From: Gammaproteobacteria bacterium
Lineage (GTDB): Bacteria > Pseudomonadota > Gammaproteobacteria > SZUA-229
Assembly (NCBI GenBank): GCA_024278435.1
Contig: JAJRTD010000049.1
Coordinates: forward strand, 1 to 5,850
DNA: 5,850 nt
Reading direction: 5' to 3'
Below, piece by piece: positions 1 to 5,761 of this stretch; the stretch's first letter is position 1; every line of letters starts with the position of its first letter. A program made the position numbers and the translations under genes. The notes under the pieces were generated by a model. It did no database searches, had not been told where the DNA came from, and saw only the letters and a list, made by a program, of their open reading frames with translations.

Positions 1-44
1 ATGTCCACTATGTGCCTTATGCTGGAATACTGGCGTTGAGTATG

Positions 45-73
45 TTGAGCCGGTTAAACTGTTTCCGGCTCAA
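45..73 (-). terminator. 9-bp perfect hairpin containing the fabV stop codon
   Basis: TTGAGCCGG (45-53) and CCGGCTCAA (65-73) are perfect inverted repeats separated by 11 bases. The fabV TAA stop (54-56) falls in the loop, directly next to one arm. A GC-rich stem at the end of a gene suggests a terminator or an mRNA 3'-end stabiliser. Neither strand has a T-tract after the stem, so it is not a canonical intrinsic terminator. The symmetric stem could act in both directions if a convergent gene ends just left of it. Confidence 0.45.
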
Positions 74-1250
74 ACTCGACCAGCGTATCAACATCCGTCT
101 CGTAATCAACGCCGTCCACCCCAAAACCAAACAGTTTTAAAAACTCATCCTTGTAGCCCTGGTAATCGGTTATTTCAAAAAGATTTTCGTTGGTTACCTG
201 CGGCCATATTTCCTTGACCTTGTTTTGCACTTCGTCGCGCAGTTCCCAGTCATCCATGCGGATACGTGCGGCATCATCCAGGTCCGGACCACCGTCCTTG
301 TATAACTGGGTGCGGAACATGCGGTTTATCTGCTCGATGCAGCCTTCGTGGATGCCCAGTTCTTTCATTACCTTGAAGCCGATGGCGATATATAAAGGCA
401 TCACCGGGATGGCTGCAGATGCCTGCGTGACCACGCTCTTGAGCACAGCGACATTGGCCGTGCCGTTAATACCGGCGAGTGAATCCCGTATAGCCGCTGC
501 TGCACGGTCCATATCTTCCTTGGCCTTGCCCAGGGCGCCGTGCCAGTAAATTGGCCAGGTAATATCGGTGCCAATATAGCTGTATGATACGGTTTTGACG
601 CCATCGGCCAATACGCCGGCGTCTTTCAGTGCGCTCATCCATAATTCCCAGTCTTCGCCACCCATTACGGTAACGGTATTCTGTATTTCTTCATCTGTTG
701 CCGGTTCGATTTCAGCATCGATAAGAATGTCTTTGCTGGTGTCGACCGCGGTTGCCCTGTAGGTGTTACCAATGGGTTTTAATACTGAGCGAACGGTCTC
801 GCCAGTGTCAGGCAGTTTACGTACCGGAGAGGCCAGGGAGTAGACCACAAGGTCAACCTGGCCCAGGTCCTGCTTGATTAGTTCGATGGCTTTTGCACGT
901 GTTTCATTGGAGAAGGCATCGCCATTGATGCTTTTGGCATACAGGCCTTCAGCATGTGCCAGCTTTTCAAAGGCGGCCGAGTTATACCAGCCGGCGGAAC
1001 CGGGTTTTTTCTCGGTTGGTGGTTTTTCCAGAAACACGCCCAGGGTTGATGCGCCCGAGCCAAAGGCGGCCGTTATGCGTGATGCCAGGCCATAACCGGT
1101 TGAAGCGCCGATGACCAGAACTTTTTTTGGGCCGTTTGCCACAGGGCCGTCGGCTTTTACGCGTGCTATTTGCTCTTTGACATTGGCTTCACAACCGGTG
1201 GGATGCGCTGTTATACAGATAAAACCTCGGGTTTTTGCTTTGATAATCAC
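54..1250 (-). CDS. fabV: FabV-type enoyl-[acyl-carrier-protein] reductase (NADH), trans-2-enoyl-CoA reductase family
   Basis: Reduces the trans-2 double bond of enoyl-ACP (or enoyl-CoA) to the saturated acyl chain, the last step of each type II fatty-acid elongation cycle, in the cytoplasm. The 398-residue product has the usual FabV/Ter length. Seen in sequence: the N-terminal family signature ([17 protein letters not shown], about residues 8-24), a Rossmann nucleotide-binding loop GASTGYG at 48-54, and the FabV active-site pattern Tyr-x8-Lys at Y235 and K244 (the classical FabI spacing is Tyr-x6-Lys). The segment TQASAAIP at 275-282 matches the substrate-loop region. An acidic residue (E75) after the second strand fits the NADH preference known in the family. 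The start is GTG at 1248-1250: the protein then begins [10 protein letters not shown], as relatives do, with a weak GGA about 10 bases upstream. It follows the lipoprotein gene in the same direction after 173 bases. FabV enzymes are commonly much less sensitive to triclosan than FabI; that is family knowledge, not shown here. Confidence 0.97.
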   Translation of the reverse strand: MIIKAKTRGFICITAHPTGCEANVKEQIARVKADGPVANGPKKVLVIGASTGYGLASRITAAFGSGASTLGVFLEKPPTEKKPGSAGWYNSAAFEKLAHAEGLYAKSINGDAFSNETRAKAIELIKQDLGQVDLVVYSLASPVRKLPDTGETVRSVLKPIGNTYRATAVDTSKDILIDAEIEPATDEEIQNTVTVMGGEDWELWMSALKDAGVLADGVKTVSYSYIGTDITWPIYWHGALGKAKEDMDRAAAAIRDSLAGINGTANVAVLKSVVTQASAAIPVMPLYIAIGFKVMKELGIHEGCIEQINRMFRTQLYKDGGPDLDDAARIRMDDWELRDEVQNKVKEIWPQVTNENLFEITDYQGYKDEFLKLFGFGVDGVDYETDVDTLVEFEPETV

Positions 1251-1423
1251 GTTAGATATTTCCGCTTTTGTTTAATCAGGATATGAAAGGATGAATTTTA
1301 CCAATAATTCAGCCGGTAAACATGGCTTTTATGGTTGCCCGTGTTAAGGGGGGCAGCGGAACTTTGCTTGTGCCGGATCCCGCCTGGCCTGGCGGGTACA
1401 GGCAATAGAGGCAGGGTGTATTA
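1251..1423. other. Intergenic gap between the lipoprotein gene and fabV with two GC-rich inverted repeats
   Basis: No credible coding frame. Two hairpins are visible. CCCGCC (1379-1384) pairs perfectly with GGCGGG (1391-1396) across six bases. GTTGCCC (1334-1340) pairs with GGGCAGC (1351-1357) with one G-T wobble across ten bases. Neither is followed by a T-run on either strand, so they are not textbook intrinsic terminators. They sit where the beta-barrel/lipoprotein transcript should end, and they may act with Rho or protect the 3' end. The half nearest fabV is AT-rich and holds the promoter candidate. Confidence 0.5.
1295..1303 (-). promoter_or_regulatory. Candidate extended -10 promoter of fabV
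   Basis: Read on the minus strand this is TGGTAAAAT, a TGn extension followed by a hexamer matching the sigma-70 -10 consensus at five of six positions. The base run 17 nt further upstream (ATGTTT) is a poor -35, as is often the case for extended -10 promoters. Transcription would start near 1288 and give a leader of roughly 37 bases. This is inference from motif matching only. Confidence 0.3.
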
Positions 1424-1804
1424 TTATCTTGGCTTGCGCAGACACTCCAGTGGATCCATCGGGCTCAGTTTTCTGGTCCATAAGCTGTTTTTTCTGTACC
1501 AGTGATAAAGGGTGAGCGGGTAGCGGTTTTCCTGGTCGGTTATCTCGTAGGCAGTACCGGCCTTTGCAATCCAGCTGAAGGTGCAGAAATAATCGTATTG
1601 ATAGGTGTTATAAACAACAACCAGTGAGTTTTTGCCGGCTTTAAGGTCGAGCCGGTAGGATTTTTCTATATCAACACCGTTGAGAGTCACGACAGGGTAG
1701 TTGGATTTAACCAGTGCGTAGTCTTCGCCCTTGAAAACAGGTGGCTGCACGCAGCTGCTCAGCAACAGACTCAGGCCGGTGAAAAATAATGCTCGAATGA
1801 TCAT
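1424..1804 (-). CDS. Small putative outer-membrane lipoprotein of unknown function
   Basis: A 126-residue protein starting MIIRALFFTG with a short hydrophobic signal and a lipobox L-S-S-C, giving a predicted lipidated Cys18. The residue after it is Val, not Asp, so Lol sorting to the outer membrane is expected; this is inferred from the +2 rule. The mature part is about 109 residues. It begins with a strand-rich segment (about 38-66: VVTLNGVDIE, then a basic-glycine turn KAGKNS and LVVVYN) that resembles small beta-sandwich or PEGA-like surface modules, though I do not recognise a named family. Two further cysteines (C74, C121) could form a periplasmic disulfide. It has a basic C-terminus. 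The ATG overlaps the stop of the upstream beta-barrel gene as ATGA (1801-1804), which indicates an operon and translational coupling. A GGGG run lies nine bases before the start. The tight coupling suggests a role with the upstream protein. Confidence 0.85.
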   Translation of the reverse strand: MIIRALFFTGLSLLLSSCVQPPVFKGEDYALVKSNYPVVTLNGVDIEKSYRLDLKAGKNSLVVVYNTYQYDYFCTFSWIAKAGTAYEITDQENRYPLTLYHWYRKNSLWTRKLSPMDPLECLRKPR

Positions 1805-2772
1805 CGCGCTGTTAACCCCACGTTAAAACCTTCAACATTTCTGCTGGTGATAATGCCGGCACTAATGCCGATGGATTGCCAGCCGAACCAGTCCAGTGGT
1901 TTTATATTTATTTCCCATTCAATACCTCCGCCGATTTCAAACAGTGCGGTATAACCCAGTGCACTGTTCTTCTGTGTGATGAAGTTAGTGTGGTTGGCGT
2001 AGGCTTGCCAGCGCCACGGCCTTCCGGACAGGGTTAACGAAGTTGGACCGCTGATCCGGCTTTTCAGCTGGCCGGTCTGACTCCATGCATGGGTATCGAG
2101 TATCGGTTCGGTCTCACTGAAGGAGTCGGTGTAGGCCAGGTTGTAGTGTGCCGACAGCTCCAGCCGGTAATCATCGTACCAGTACCAGTAGATAGCATCA
2201 ATGGTTCCGGTAGTTGATAAAATCTGTGCACGGTTTTCACCGGTTATGACCGTGGGTATTCCATTGTCGTCAAGCAGGCCGGTGGCAGTGCCTTTGGTCA
2301 GCATGTCAGATGTCGCAATGGTTATTACCGGACGCAGCTTGAAGTGCTCGTTGAGCGGAAAGCTCAGACCGAGAGAGCCGCGCAGAGAGATAATGTCGCG
2401 TCTCAGGTTGATGTGTATCGGCTGACCGTTTGCCCCGGTAAAGCGGAGGTTGTCAACCAGTGAACCACCGACCATGGCCAGTCCCCAGTAGGCATTATAG
2501 ATATGGTTCGGCAGGGTGATCTCGGCGCTGAACCCGAGGCTGGAACGCCATTGGTCAGAGTTCCGTTCATTGTTATCGACGTTGAGTGTCGCCCCTTCGA
2601 GACCGGGTGCGGTAGTGGTGTTGACGAAAGCCAGAGCAGAGTTGCGGATGTCTGTTTCATCTACACCTGGAATTTCAAGTGCCGGGTTGTCCTCCCGCGC
2701 TGTAACGCCTGTGCTAAAGAGCAACGCGGGCAGCATTGTCAGCAGAAAAAAAATCAGCGAAGTTGGCTTCAT
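1801..2772 (-). CDS. Putative outer-membrane beta-barrel protein (possibly the solitary autotransporter-barrel type)
   Basis: A 323-residue exported protein. Residues 1-25 form a Sec signal peptide: K2, a hydrophobic core around 5-20, and a V-T-A cleavage site before R26. The mature part lacks long hydrophobic helices. Instead it shows alternating, aromatic-rich strands and Gly/Asn turns (for example 78-109, 122-155, 190-220, 232-262, 272-322), as expected of a barrel of about 10-12 strands. The final strands (FEIGGGIEWEINI, then IGISAGIITS, then GFNVGL) resemble the end of autotransporter translocators and the stand-alone barrels named Omp_AT, but this is a family-level guess. Oddly, the protein ends in Arg (GLTAR), not the terminal Phe or Trp usual for BAM substrates. 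I chose ATG 2772, which gives a clean signal peptide; a TTG at 2781 would add three residues. Neither start has a Shine-Dalgarno. It overlaps the lipoprotein gene by four bases. Confidence 0.8.
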   Translation of the reverse strand: MKPTSLIFFLLTMLPALLFSTGVTAREDNPALEIPGVDETDIRNSALAFVNTTTAPGLEGATLNVDNNERNSDQWRSSLGFSAEITLPNHIYNAYWGLAMVGGSLVDNLRFTGANGQPIHINLRRDIISLRGSLGLSFPLNEHFKLRPVITIATSDMLTKGTATGLLDDNGIPTVITGENRAQILSTTGTIDAIYWYWYDDYRLELSAHYNLAYTDSFSETEPILDTHAWSQTGQLKSRISGPTSLTLSGRPWRWQAYANHTNFITQKNSALGYTALFEIGGGIEWEINIKPLDWFGWQSIGISAGIITSRNVEGFNVGLTAR

Positions 2773-2798
2773 GGATGACAAGGGTCAGTGGCGTGTGA

Positions 2799-2816
2799 TA
2801 TCTGATCTGGCAGATA
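2799..2816. promoter_or_regulatory. Inverted repeat upstream of the beta-barrel gene
   Basis: TATCTG (2799-2804) and CAGATA (2811-2816) are perfect inverted repeats around a six-base centre ATCTGG. The element lies 26-44 bases before the ATG at 2772. It could be an operator or a leader hairpin. I found no convincing -35/-10 pair in the surrounding AT-rich stretch to anchor it, so its role is speculative. Confidence 0.25.
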
Positions 2817-2902
2817 ATTAAGCATAAGTCAGAGTTTAATGTTTTTATGTTACCAGTGCTAATATGTGTTTGTGCGTTTTGTAGAAAGGCTAAAAAATGA
2901 TT

Positions 2903-2929
2903 CACCACAGAGGCACAGAGGGCACAGAG
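2903..2929. repeat. Triple CACAGAG repeat (dispersed 'CACAGAGGCACAGAG' element)
   Basis: Three copies of the heptamer CACAGAG lie at 2906-2912, 2914-2920 and 2923-2929, separated by G and GG and preceded by CAC. Closely similar strings are known as multicopy intergenic sequences in many unrelated bacteria, and are often mistranslated as His-Arg-Gly-Thr-Glu-Gly-Thr-Glu at the front of annotated proteins such as GxxExxY proteins. Here the copy sits between the AsmA-like gene and the beta-barrel operon, with no nuclease or transposase gene beside it. The identification as a dispersed repeat relies on recall of the motif; copy number in this genome is unknown. Confidence 0.6.
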
Positions 2930-3004
2930 TTTTATTTGTTTTACTGCAACTGCGGCGATGAGGATTCTGCACGTTTATGTCGGCAGACCAAGATCATGAT
3001 GGTT

Positions 3005-3029
3005 GCCGGTTTCGGTGTGCGCTACCGGT
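3005..3029. terminator. Weak hairpin next to an A7/T7 run downstream of the AsmA-like gene
   Basis: GCCGGT (3005-3010) pairs with ACCGGT (3024-3029), with one G-T wobble, across 13 bases. On the plus strand it is followed directly by TTT (3030-3032) and then seven A (3033-3039). On the minus strand the T7 run comes before the stem, 11 bases after the AsmA-like stop, so the order is wrong for a normal intrinsic terminator of that gene. It may serve transcription in the plus direction or be incidental. Confidence 0.25.
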
Positions 3030-3050
3030 TTTAAAAAAACAGGGTAAGAA

Positions 3051-5537
3051 TCAGTCAGAGTTGAAATATTCCTCAATATCCTCCTGTTCTTTTCTCAGAA
3101 TTTCTTCCTTTATTTTTTCGAGGTGTTTTCGATCAAAAAACTTTTCACATATTGCGCTGCCATCTTCGGGGGGCTTGTCTGTAAATAGCCAGCGCGCCGG
3201 GACATGCAGCGGGCTGGTTATAAAGGAGAGATAGGCGCCTGCGATATCAACAGGATTGATTTCCATTCTTATTTTAGAAAAACTGCCATGGGTTCTTATT
3301 GGTGTCTGCAGGGCAAAAAACCGGGCGGTTTTTGAATGCGGGAACAGTGTCAGTTCGACATGCTGCCGTTTGAAATCCACCCTGGCGTTCCCGTTTATCC
3401 AGAGTCTTGTGGTATCAATGGCAAAAAGCTCTTCTTGCATGATGCCATCTTTCAGGTCCATTAAACCTACCAGGCAATTAACTTTTGATTCTTTCTTTTT
3501 AAGTTCGGGTAACAGTAAAAGGTATAGATTGGTGGCCCATAAATTCAGTATCTTTGCCGGTTTCGTGTTTTTAGGCCAGATGGCAATATCAAGTTTGCCG
3601 GTTGCGTTATCAAGAAGCCGGATGTAGTCACTGCCGCTGATCCGCAGGTCTGTGTGGATGCTGATGACACCGGCAAGTTCTGACTCCGGGTTAAACATGC
3701 GTGCGGCAATGCCGTAATCAAACCTGTCCGTTTTTAATTCAACGTCTCCATTAAGCCGGTCACCTTCCAGTTGAAAAGACATTGATGCGGTAACTCTGCC
3801 CGCGGGTATTTCGATATCGGCATTTGTCAGGCTGAGTGAATTGTCACGAAGATGTAACTGGAACCGTATCTTTCCCACGACTTCATCGCCTGCAAGTACT
3901 CTGTCAGCTTTCATGTTGATATTTAAATGTGTTTCAGGGGTACGCATGATTTCAATTAATCGATGAACCGGCTTCAAGGCTGCCAGTTTATCGGTTGCCT
4001 GTTTTGATGTATTTGCAGTATTGTTGCCAGCTGTCGGGACGGTAAGGCCATCAAGTGAAAAATCATTTAGCTGAATCTGCTGGCTGCTGAAATTAATGCT
4101 CCACAGAGGCTTGTTGGAGACCGTATCAATGACGACCGAGCCCTGCATCTGTGAATGGCCAACAACTGCTTTGGCAGATCGTATGATAAAACCTTTTTTA
4201 TTTGCGACCAACTTTCCTGTCAGGCTGTAATCATTGAAAGCGGGGAACTGGATGTCAAATACCGGGCTCAGCCTTTCCAGGTCCTTTCCTTTCAGCGACA
4301 GGTCGAGCTCAAACTGTTTTGTGTTAACCGGTAAATCAAGTGTTCCCGTCAGGTTTATGCTGGCATCGGCGATGGTTGAATTTATATCAATATCCAGTTG
4401 ATGGAGTTCATCAAAAAATGCCAGGAAACGGTTTGTTTTAAAATCAGCAATGATGGCTTCACCCGAGATCGTCCCGTCGAGATGAAATTCAACCGCATTG
4501 TTCCACGATATGGAGGATGATATTTTATTGAAATCAAGCACTTTCCCGGCAGTGTTAGCTGAATCACCTCGTGGCCGGCTTAATGTCCAGTGTCCGGCGA
4601 GCAGTTGCAGACTGATGTCGGCTTTTTCATATAACTCGGCAAGATTTGAGCCATGCAATTTGGCTTTTATGCTGGCCTTGCGTGCGGTGACTTGCATTCC
4701 GGCTATAAAGCCCAGCTTCTCAAGCGTCAAACTCAGGTCGGGATCTTCTATATTAATGTCGATAGTACTGTTAATGGCATGGTTTATTATCTGCGAGTCT
4801 GCACTGATGCTTATTCTGCTGCCAGCAATTTTTCCCTTGCCCTGCAGTGTCCAGGACTGGCCTGATTCAAGGGCCTGAAAGGGGTCGGATTCAAAACTGA
4901 TATCGTAAGGAGCGCCCTGTATGCTACCGGTTATTTCGATGTGCGGGTGCGCCTGATCGGTTATGTCCAGAGTCAGGTGTTCGAAATGTTTCCTGATTGT
5001 CTGCTCATGCGATTCGTTCTTATACAGGATGATTATGTCGGTCAGGCTGAATATTCCCAGTGACCAGCGGTTGACCTTGTCCTGTTTTTCCCGGTCCTGC
5101 ATGTTTCTGCTGACTTCGGCTGCACTGCCGGCATGATTGGGAGACCAGTTATTAATGCCGTCTTTTTTCTGGATCAGGTTGATCCGTGCCTGTTCTGCGG
5201 CGATCTCCTGCAGATGAAACTGCCCCGATAGCAATGGCAATAGCGGAACTTTTATATATACGCTTGATACGGAAATAAAATCTTCAATTGCAAAGCCATC
5301 AGGATTTCTGATGTGAATTTTCTCTACTAAAATTTCAGGTAATAATGAAACCGTTATTTTTACCTCACCGTCAATTCGAACATCATGTCCTGTTTGTGTC
5401 GAAATCTGTTTCAGCAGGGCATGACGTGCTGCATCGGATGTGAAAGAGATATTGCTGTAATCCAGTATGACAATAACCGCCAGCAGTGCGATGATAAAAA
5501 ACACCAGTCTTTTTAATATGGAAGAAAGCGTCTGCAT
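3051..5537 (-). CDS. AsmA family protein (inner-membrane-anchored, periplasmic bridge-like)
   Basis: An 828-residue AsmA-type protein. Residues 11-25 form one N-terminal transmembrane anchor after a short basic stretch, leaving the rest in the periplasm. The AsmA N-terminal module follows: Gly-His-Asp-Val-x-Ile-Asp-Gly (50-57), SLLPEILVEKIHIRNPDGF (64-82), a PLLPLLSG segment (98-105) and a GINNW motif (127-131). The middle, about 160-560, is repetitive beta-strand sequence. The conserved C-terminal module spans about 620-800: SDYIRLLDNATGKLDIAIWP, NLWATNLYLLLLPEL, VNCLVGLMDLKDGIM, and ITSPLHVPARWLF. A charged, probably helical tail (801-825) ends the protein. The family includes AsmA, TamB, YhdP and YdbH, long beta-groove proteins implicated in phospholipid transport between membranes and in outer-membrane assembly. 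It is larger than E. coli AsmA (about 617 residues), so the symbol asmA is not assigned. The ATG at 5537 has no Shine-Dalgarno, but no other in-frame start lies nearby upstream. Confidence 0.93.
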   Translation of the reverse strand: MQTLSSILKRLVFFIIALLAVIVILDYSNISFTSDAARHALLKQISTQTGHDVRIDGEVKITVSLLPEILVEKIHIRNPDGFAIEDFISVSSVYIKVPLLPLLSGQFHLQEIAAEQARINLIQKKDGINNWSPNHAGSAAEVSRNMQDREKQDKVNRWSLGIFSLTDIIILYKNESHEQTIRKHFEHLTLDITDQAHPHIEITGSIQGAPYDISFESDPFQALESGQSWTLQGKGKIAGSRISISADSQIINHAINSTIDINIEDPDLSLTLEKLGFIAGMQVTARKASIKAKLHGSNLAELYEKADISLQLLAGHWTLSRPRGDSANTAGKVLDFNKISSSISWNNAVEFHLDGTISGEAIIADFKTNRFLAFFDELHQLDIDINSTIADASINLTGTLDLPVNTKQFELDLSLKGKDLERLSPVFDIQFPAFNDYSLTGKLVANKKGFIIRSAKAVVGHSQMQGSVVIDTVSNKPLWSINFSSQQIQLNDFSLDGLTVPTAGNNTANTSKQATDKLAALKPVHRLIEIMRTPETHLNINMKADRVLAGDEVVGKIRFQLHLRDNSLSLTNADIEIPAGRVTASMSFQLEGDRLNGDVELKTDRFDYGIAARMFNPESELAGVISIHTDLRISGSDYIRLLDNATGKLDIAIWPKNTKPAKILNLWATNLYLLLLPELKKKESKVNCLVGLMDLKDGIMQEELFAIDTTRLWINGNARVDFKRQHVELTLFPHSKTARFFALQTPIRTHGSFSKIRMEINPVDIAGAYLSFITSPLHVPARWLFTDKPPEDGSAICEKFFDRKHLEKIKEEILRKEQEDIEEYFNSD

Positions 5538-5595
5538 GGGTTGTCTGAGGGGTGACTCGCAGGGATGATATGAAAATGCTTATCGGTTGATTTTT

Positions 5596-5605
5596 CCTGT
5601 ACAGG
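5596..5605. promoter_or_regulatory. Perfect 10-bp palindrome upstream of the AsmA-like gene
   Basis: CCTGTACAGG reads identically on both strands and lies about 60 bases before the start codon, just downstream of the nearer promoter candidate (5617-5644). That position would suit a repressor operator. It is not a LexA box, which needs CTGT and ACAG separated by eight bases. No regulator can be named. Confidence 0.25.
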
Positions 5606-5616
5606 GTTGTTGCTCA

Positions 5617-5644
5617 GTTATATAAAAGGCTTTTAGGTCTGCAA
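5617..5644 (-). promoter_or_regulatory. Weak sigma-70 promoter candidate, proximal to the AsmA-like gene
   Basis: On the minus strand TTGCAG (5639-5644) is followed after 16 bases by TATAAC (5617-5622). The -10 matches consensus at five of six positions, the -35 only at three. A start near 5610 would give a leader of roughly 70 bases that includes the 5596-5605 palindrome. Confidence 0.22.
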
Positions 5645-5666
5645 CGATATTACTATAGATAGTGTC

Positions 5667-5695
5667 GTTAAATCAGCATTAATCATAGGTGTCAG
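5667..5695 (-). promoter_or_regulatory. Sigma-70 promoter candidate, distal to the AsmA-like gene
   Basis: On the minus strand CTGACA (5690-5695; five of six -35 matches) is followed after exactly 17 bases by TTTAAC (5667-5672; four of six -10 matches). It implies a leader of about 120 bases. It has the better spacing and -35 of the two candidates, but this is motif matching only. Confidence 0.27.
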
Positions 5696-5711
5696 CCATA
5701 AGCATTTGGCA

Positions 5712-5752
5712 GGGGTCCCTTAGAAATTCTGTGTCATTTCTTTCTTGTCCCC
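5712..5752. repeat. Imperfect inverted repeat bounded by GGGG and CCCC
   Basis: Outer arms GGGG (5712-5715) and CCCC (5749-5752) enclose inner arms AGAAAT (5722-5727) and ATTTCT (5736-5741). The central loop is eight bases, and the unpaired flanks are six and seven bases. The architecture, G-run/C-run ends around an AT-rich core of about 40 bases, resembles short palindromic repeats dispersed in gammaproteobacterial genomes, some of which are mobilised by REP-associated tyrosine transposases. It could also be the terminator of the gene ending at 5762. No second copy is visible in this window. Confidence 0.35.
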
Positions 5753-5761
5753 GTTTCCTGC

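Larger units (their letters stand above)
2773..3050. other. Intergenic region between the AsmA-like gene and the beta-barrel operon
   Basis: Mostly AT-rich. It should contain the promoter of the beta-barrel/lipoprotein operon, but no clear sigma-70 pair is seen. It holds the 2799-2816 inverted repeat, the CACAGAG repeat and the 3005-3029 hairpin. The only short open frame with a plausible ribosome site (AAGG at 2886-2889, ATG at 2897, stop at 3032-3034, 45 codons, plus strand) runs through the CACAGAG repeat and is treated as doubtful. Confidence 0.6.

Noticed and set aside
1..39. Possible tail of a convergent plus-strand gene ending TGA at 37-39 (LMLEYWR end)
   Set aside because: Only about a dozen codons are visible, all three frames are equally uninformative, and no family could be recognised.
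190..549. Open frame on the plus strand inside fabV
   Set aside because: It is antisense to a confidently identified enzyme, and its product shows no recognisable domain. It is explained by codon bias of the real gene.
1379..1396. Intrinsic terminator after the lipoprotein gene
   Set aside because: The 6-bp GC stem is perfect, but no T-tract follows on either strand, so it is described only as a hairpin in the gap.
2503..2821. Two overlapping plus-strand frames across the start of the beta-barrel gene
   Set aside because: They overlap each other in different frames and lie opposite a signal-peptide-encoding gene. Neither has a recognisable domain.
2714..2908. 64-codon minus-strand frame overlapping the start of the beta-barrel gene
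   Set aside because: It is out of frame with the barrel gene, overlaps its signal peptide region, and its sequence is low-information translation of an AT-rich intergenic stretch.
2903..2929. CRISPR array or iteron origin
   Set aside because: Repeat units are seven bases with one- to two-base separators, far too short for CRISPR. There is no replication gene or DnaA-box cluster nearby.
3256..3627. Plus-strand frame opposite the AsmA C-terminal module
   Set aside because: The minus-strand frame here encodes the best-conserved motifs of the AsmA family, so the opposite frame is a shadow.
4498..4878. Plus-strand frame opposite the middle of the AsmA-like gene
   Set aside because: Hydrophobic appearance only. 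It comes from the antisense of alternating beta-strand codons, with no ribosome site or domain.
5596..5605. LexA (SOS) box
   Set aside because: The half-sites CTGT and ACAG are present but directly abutted. The gammaproteobacterial LexA site needs an eight-base spacer.
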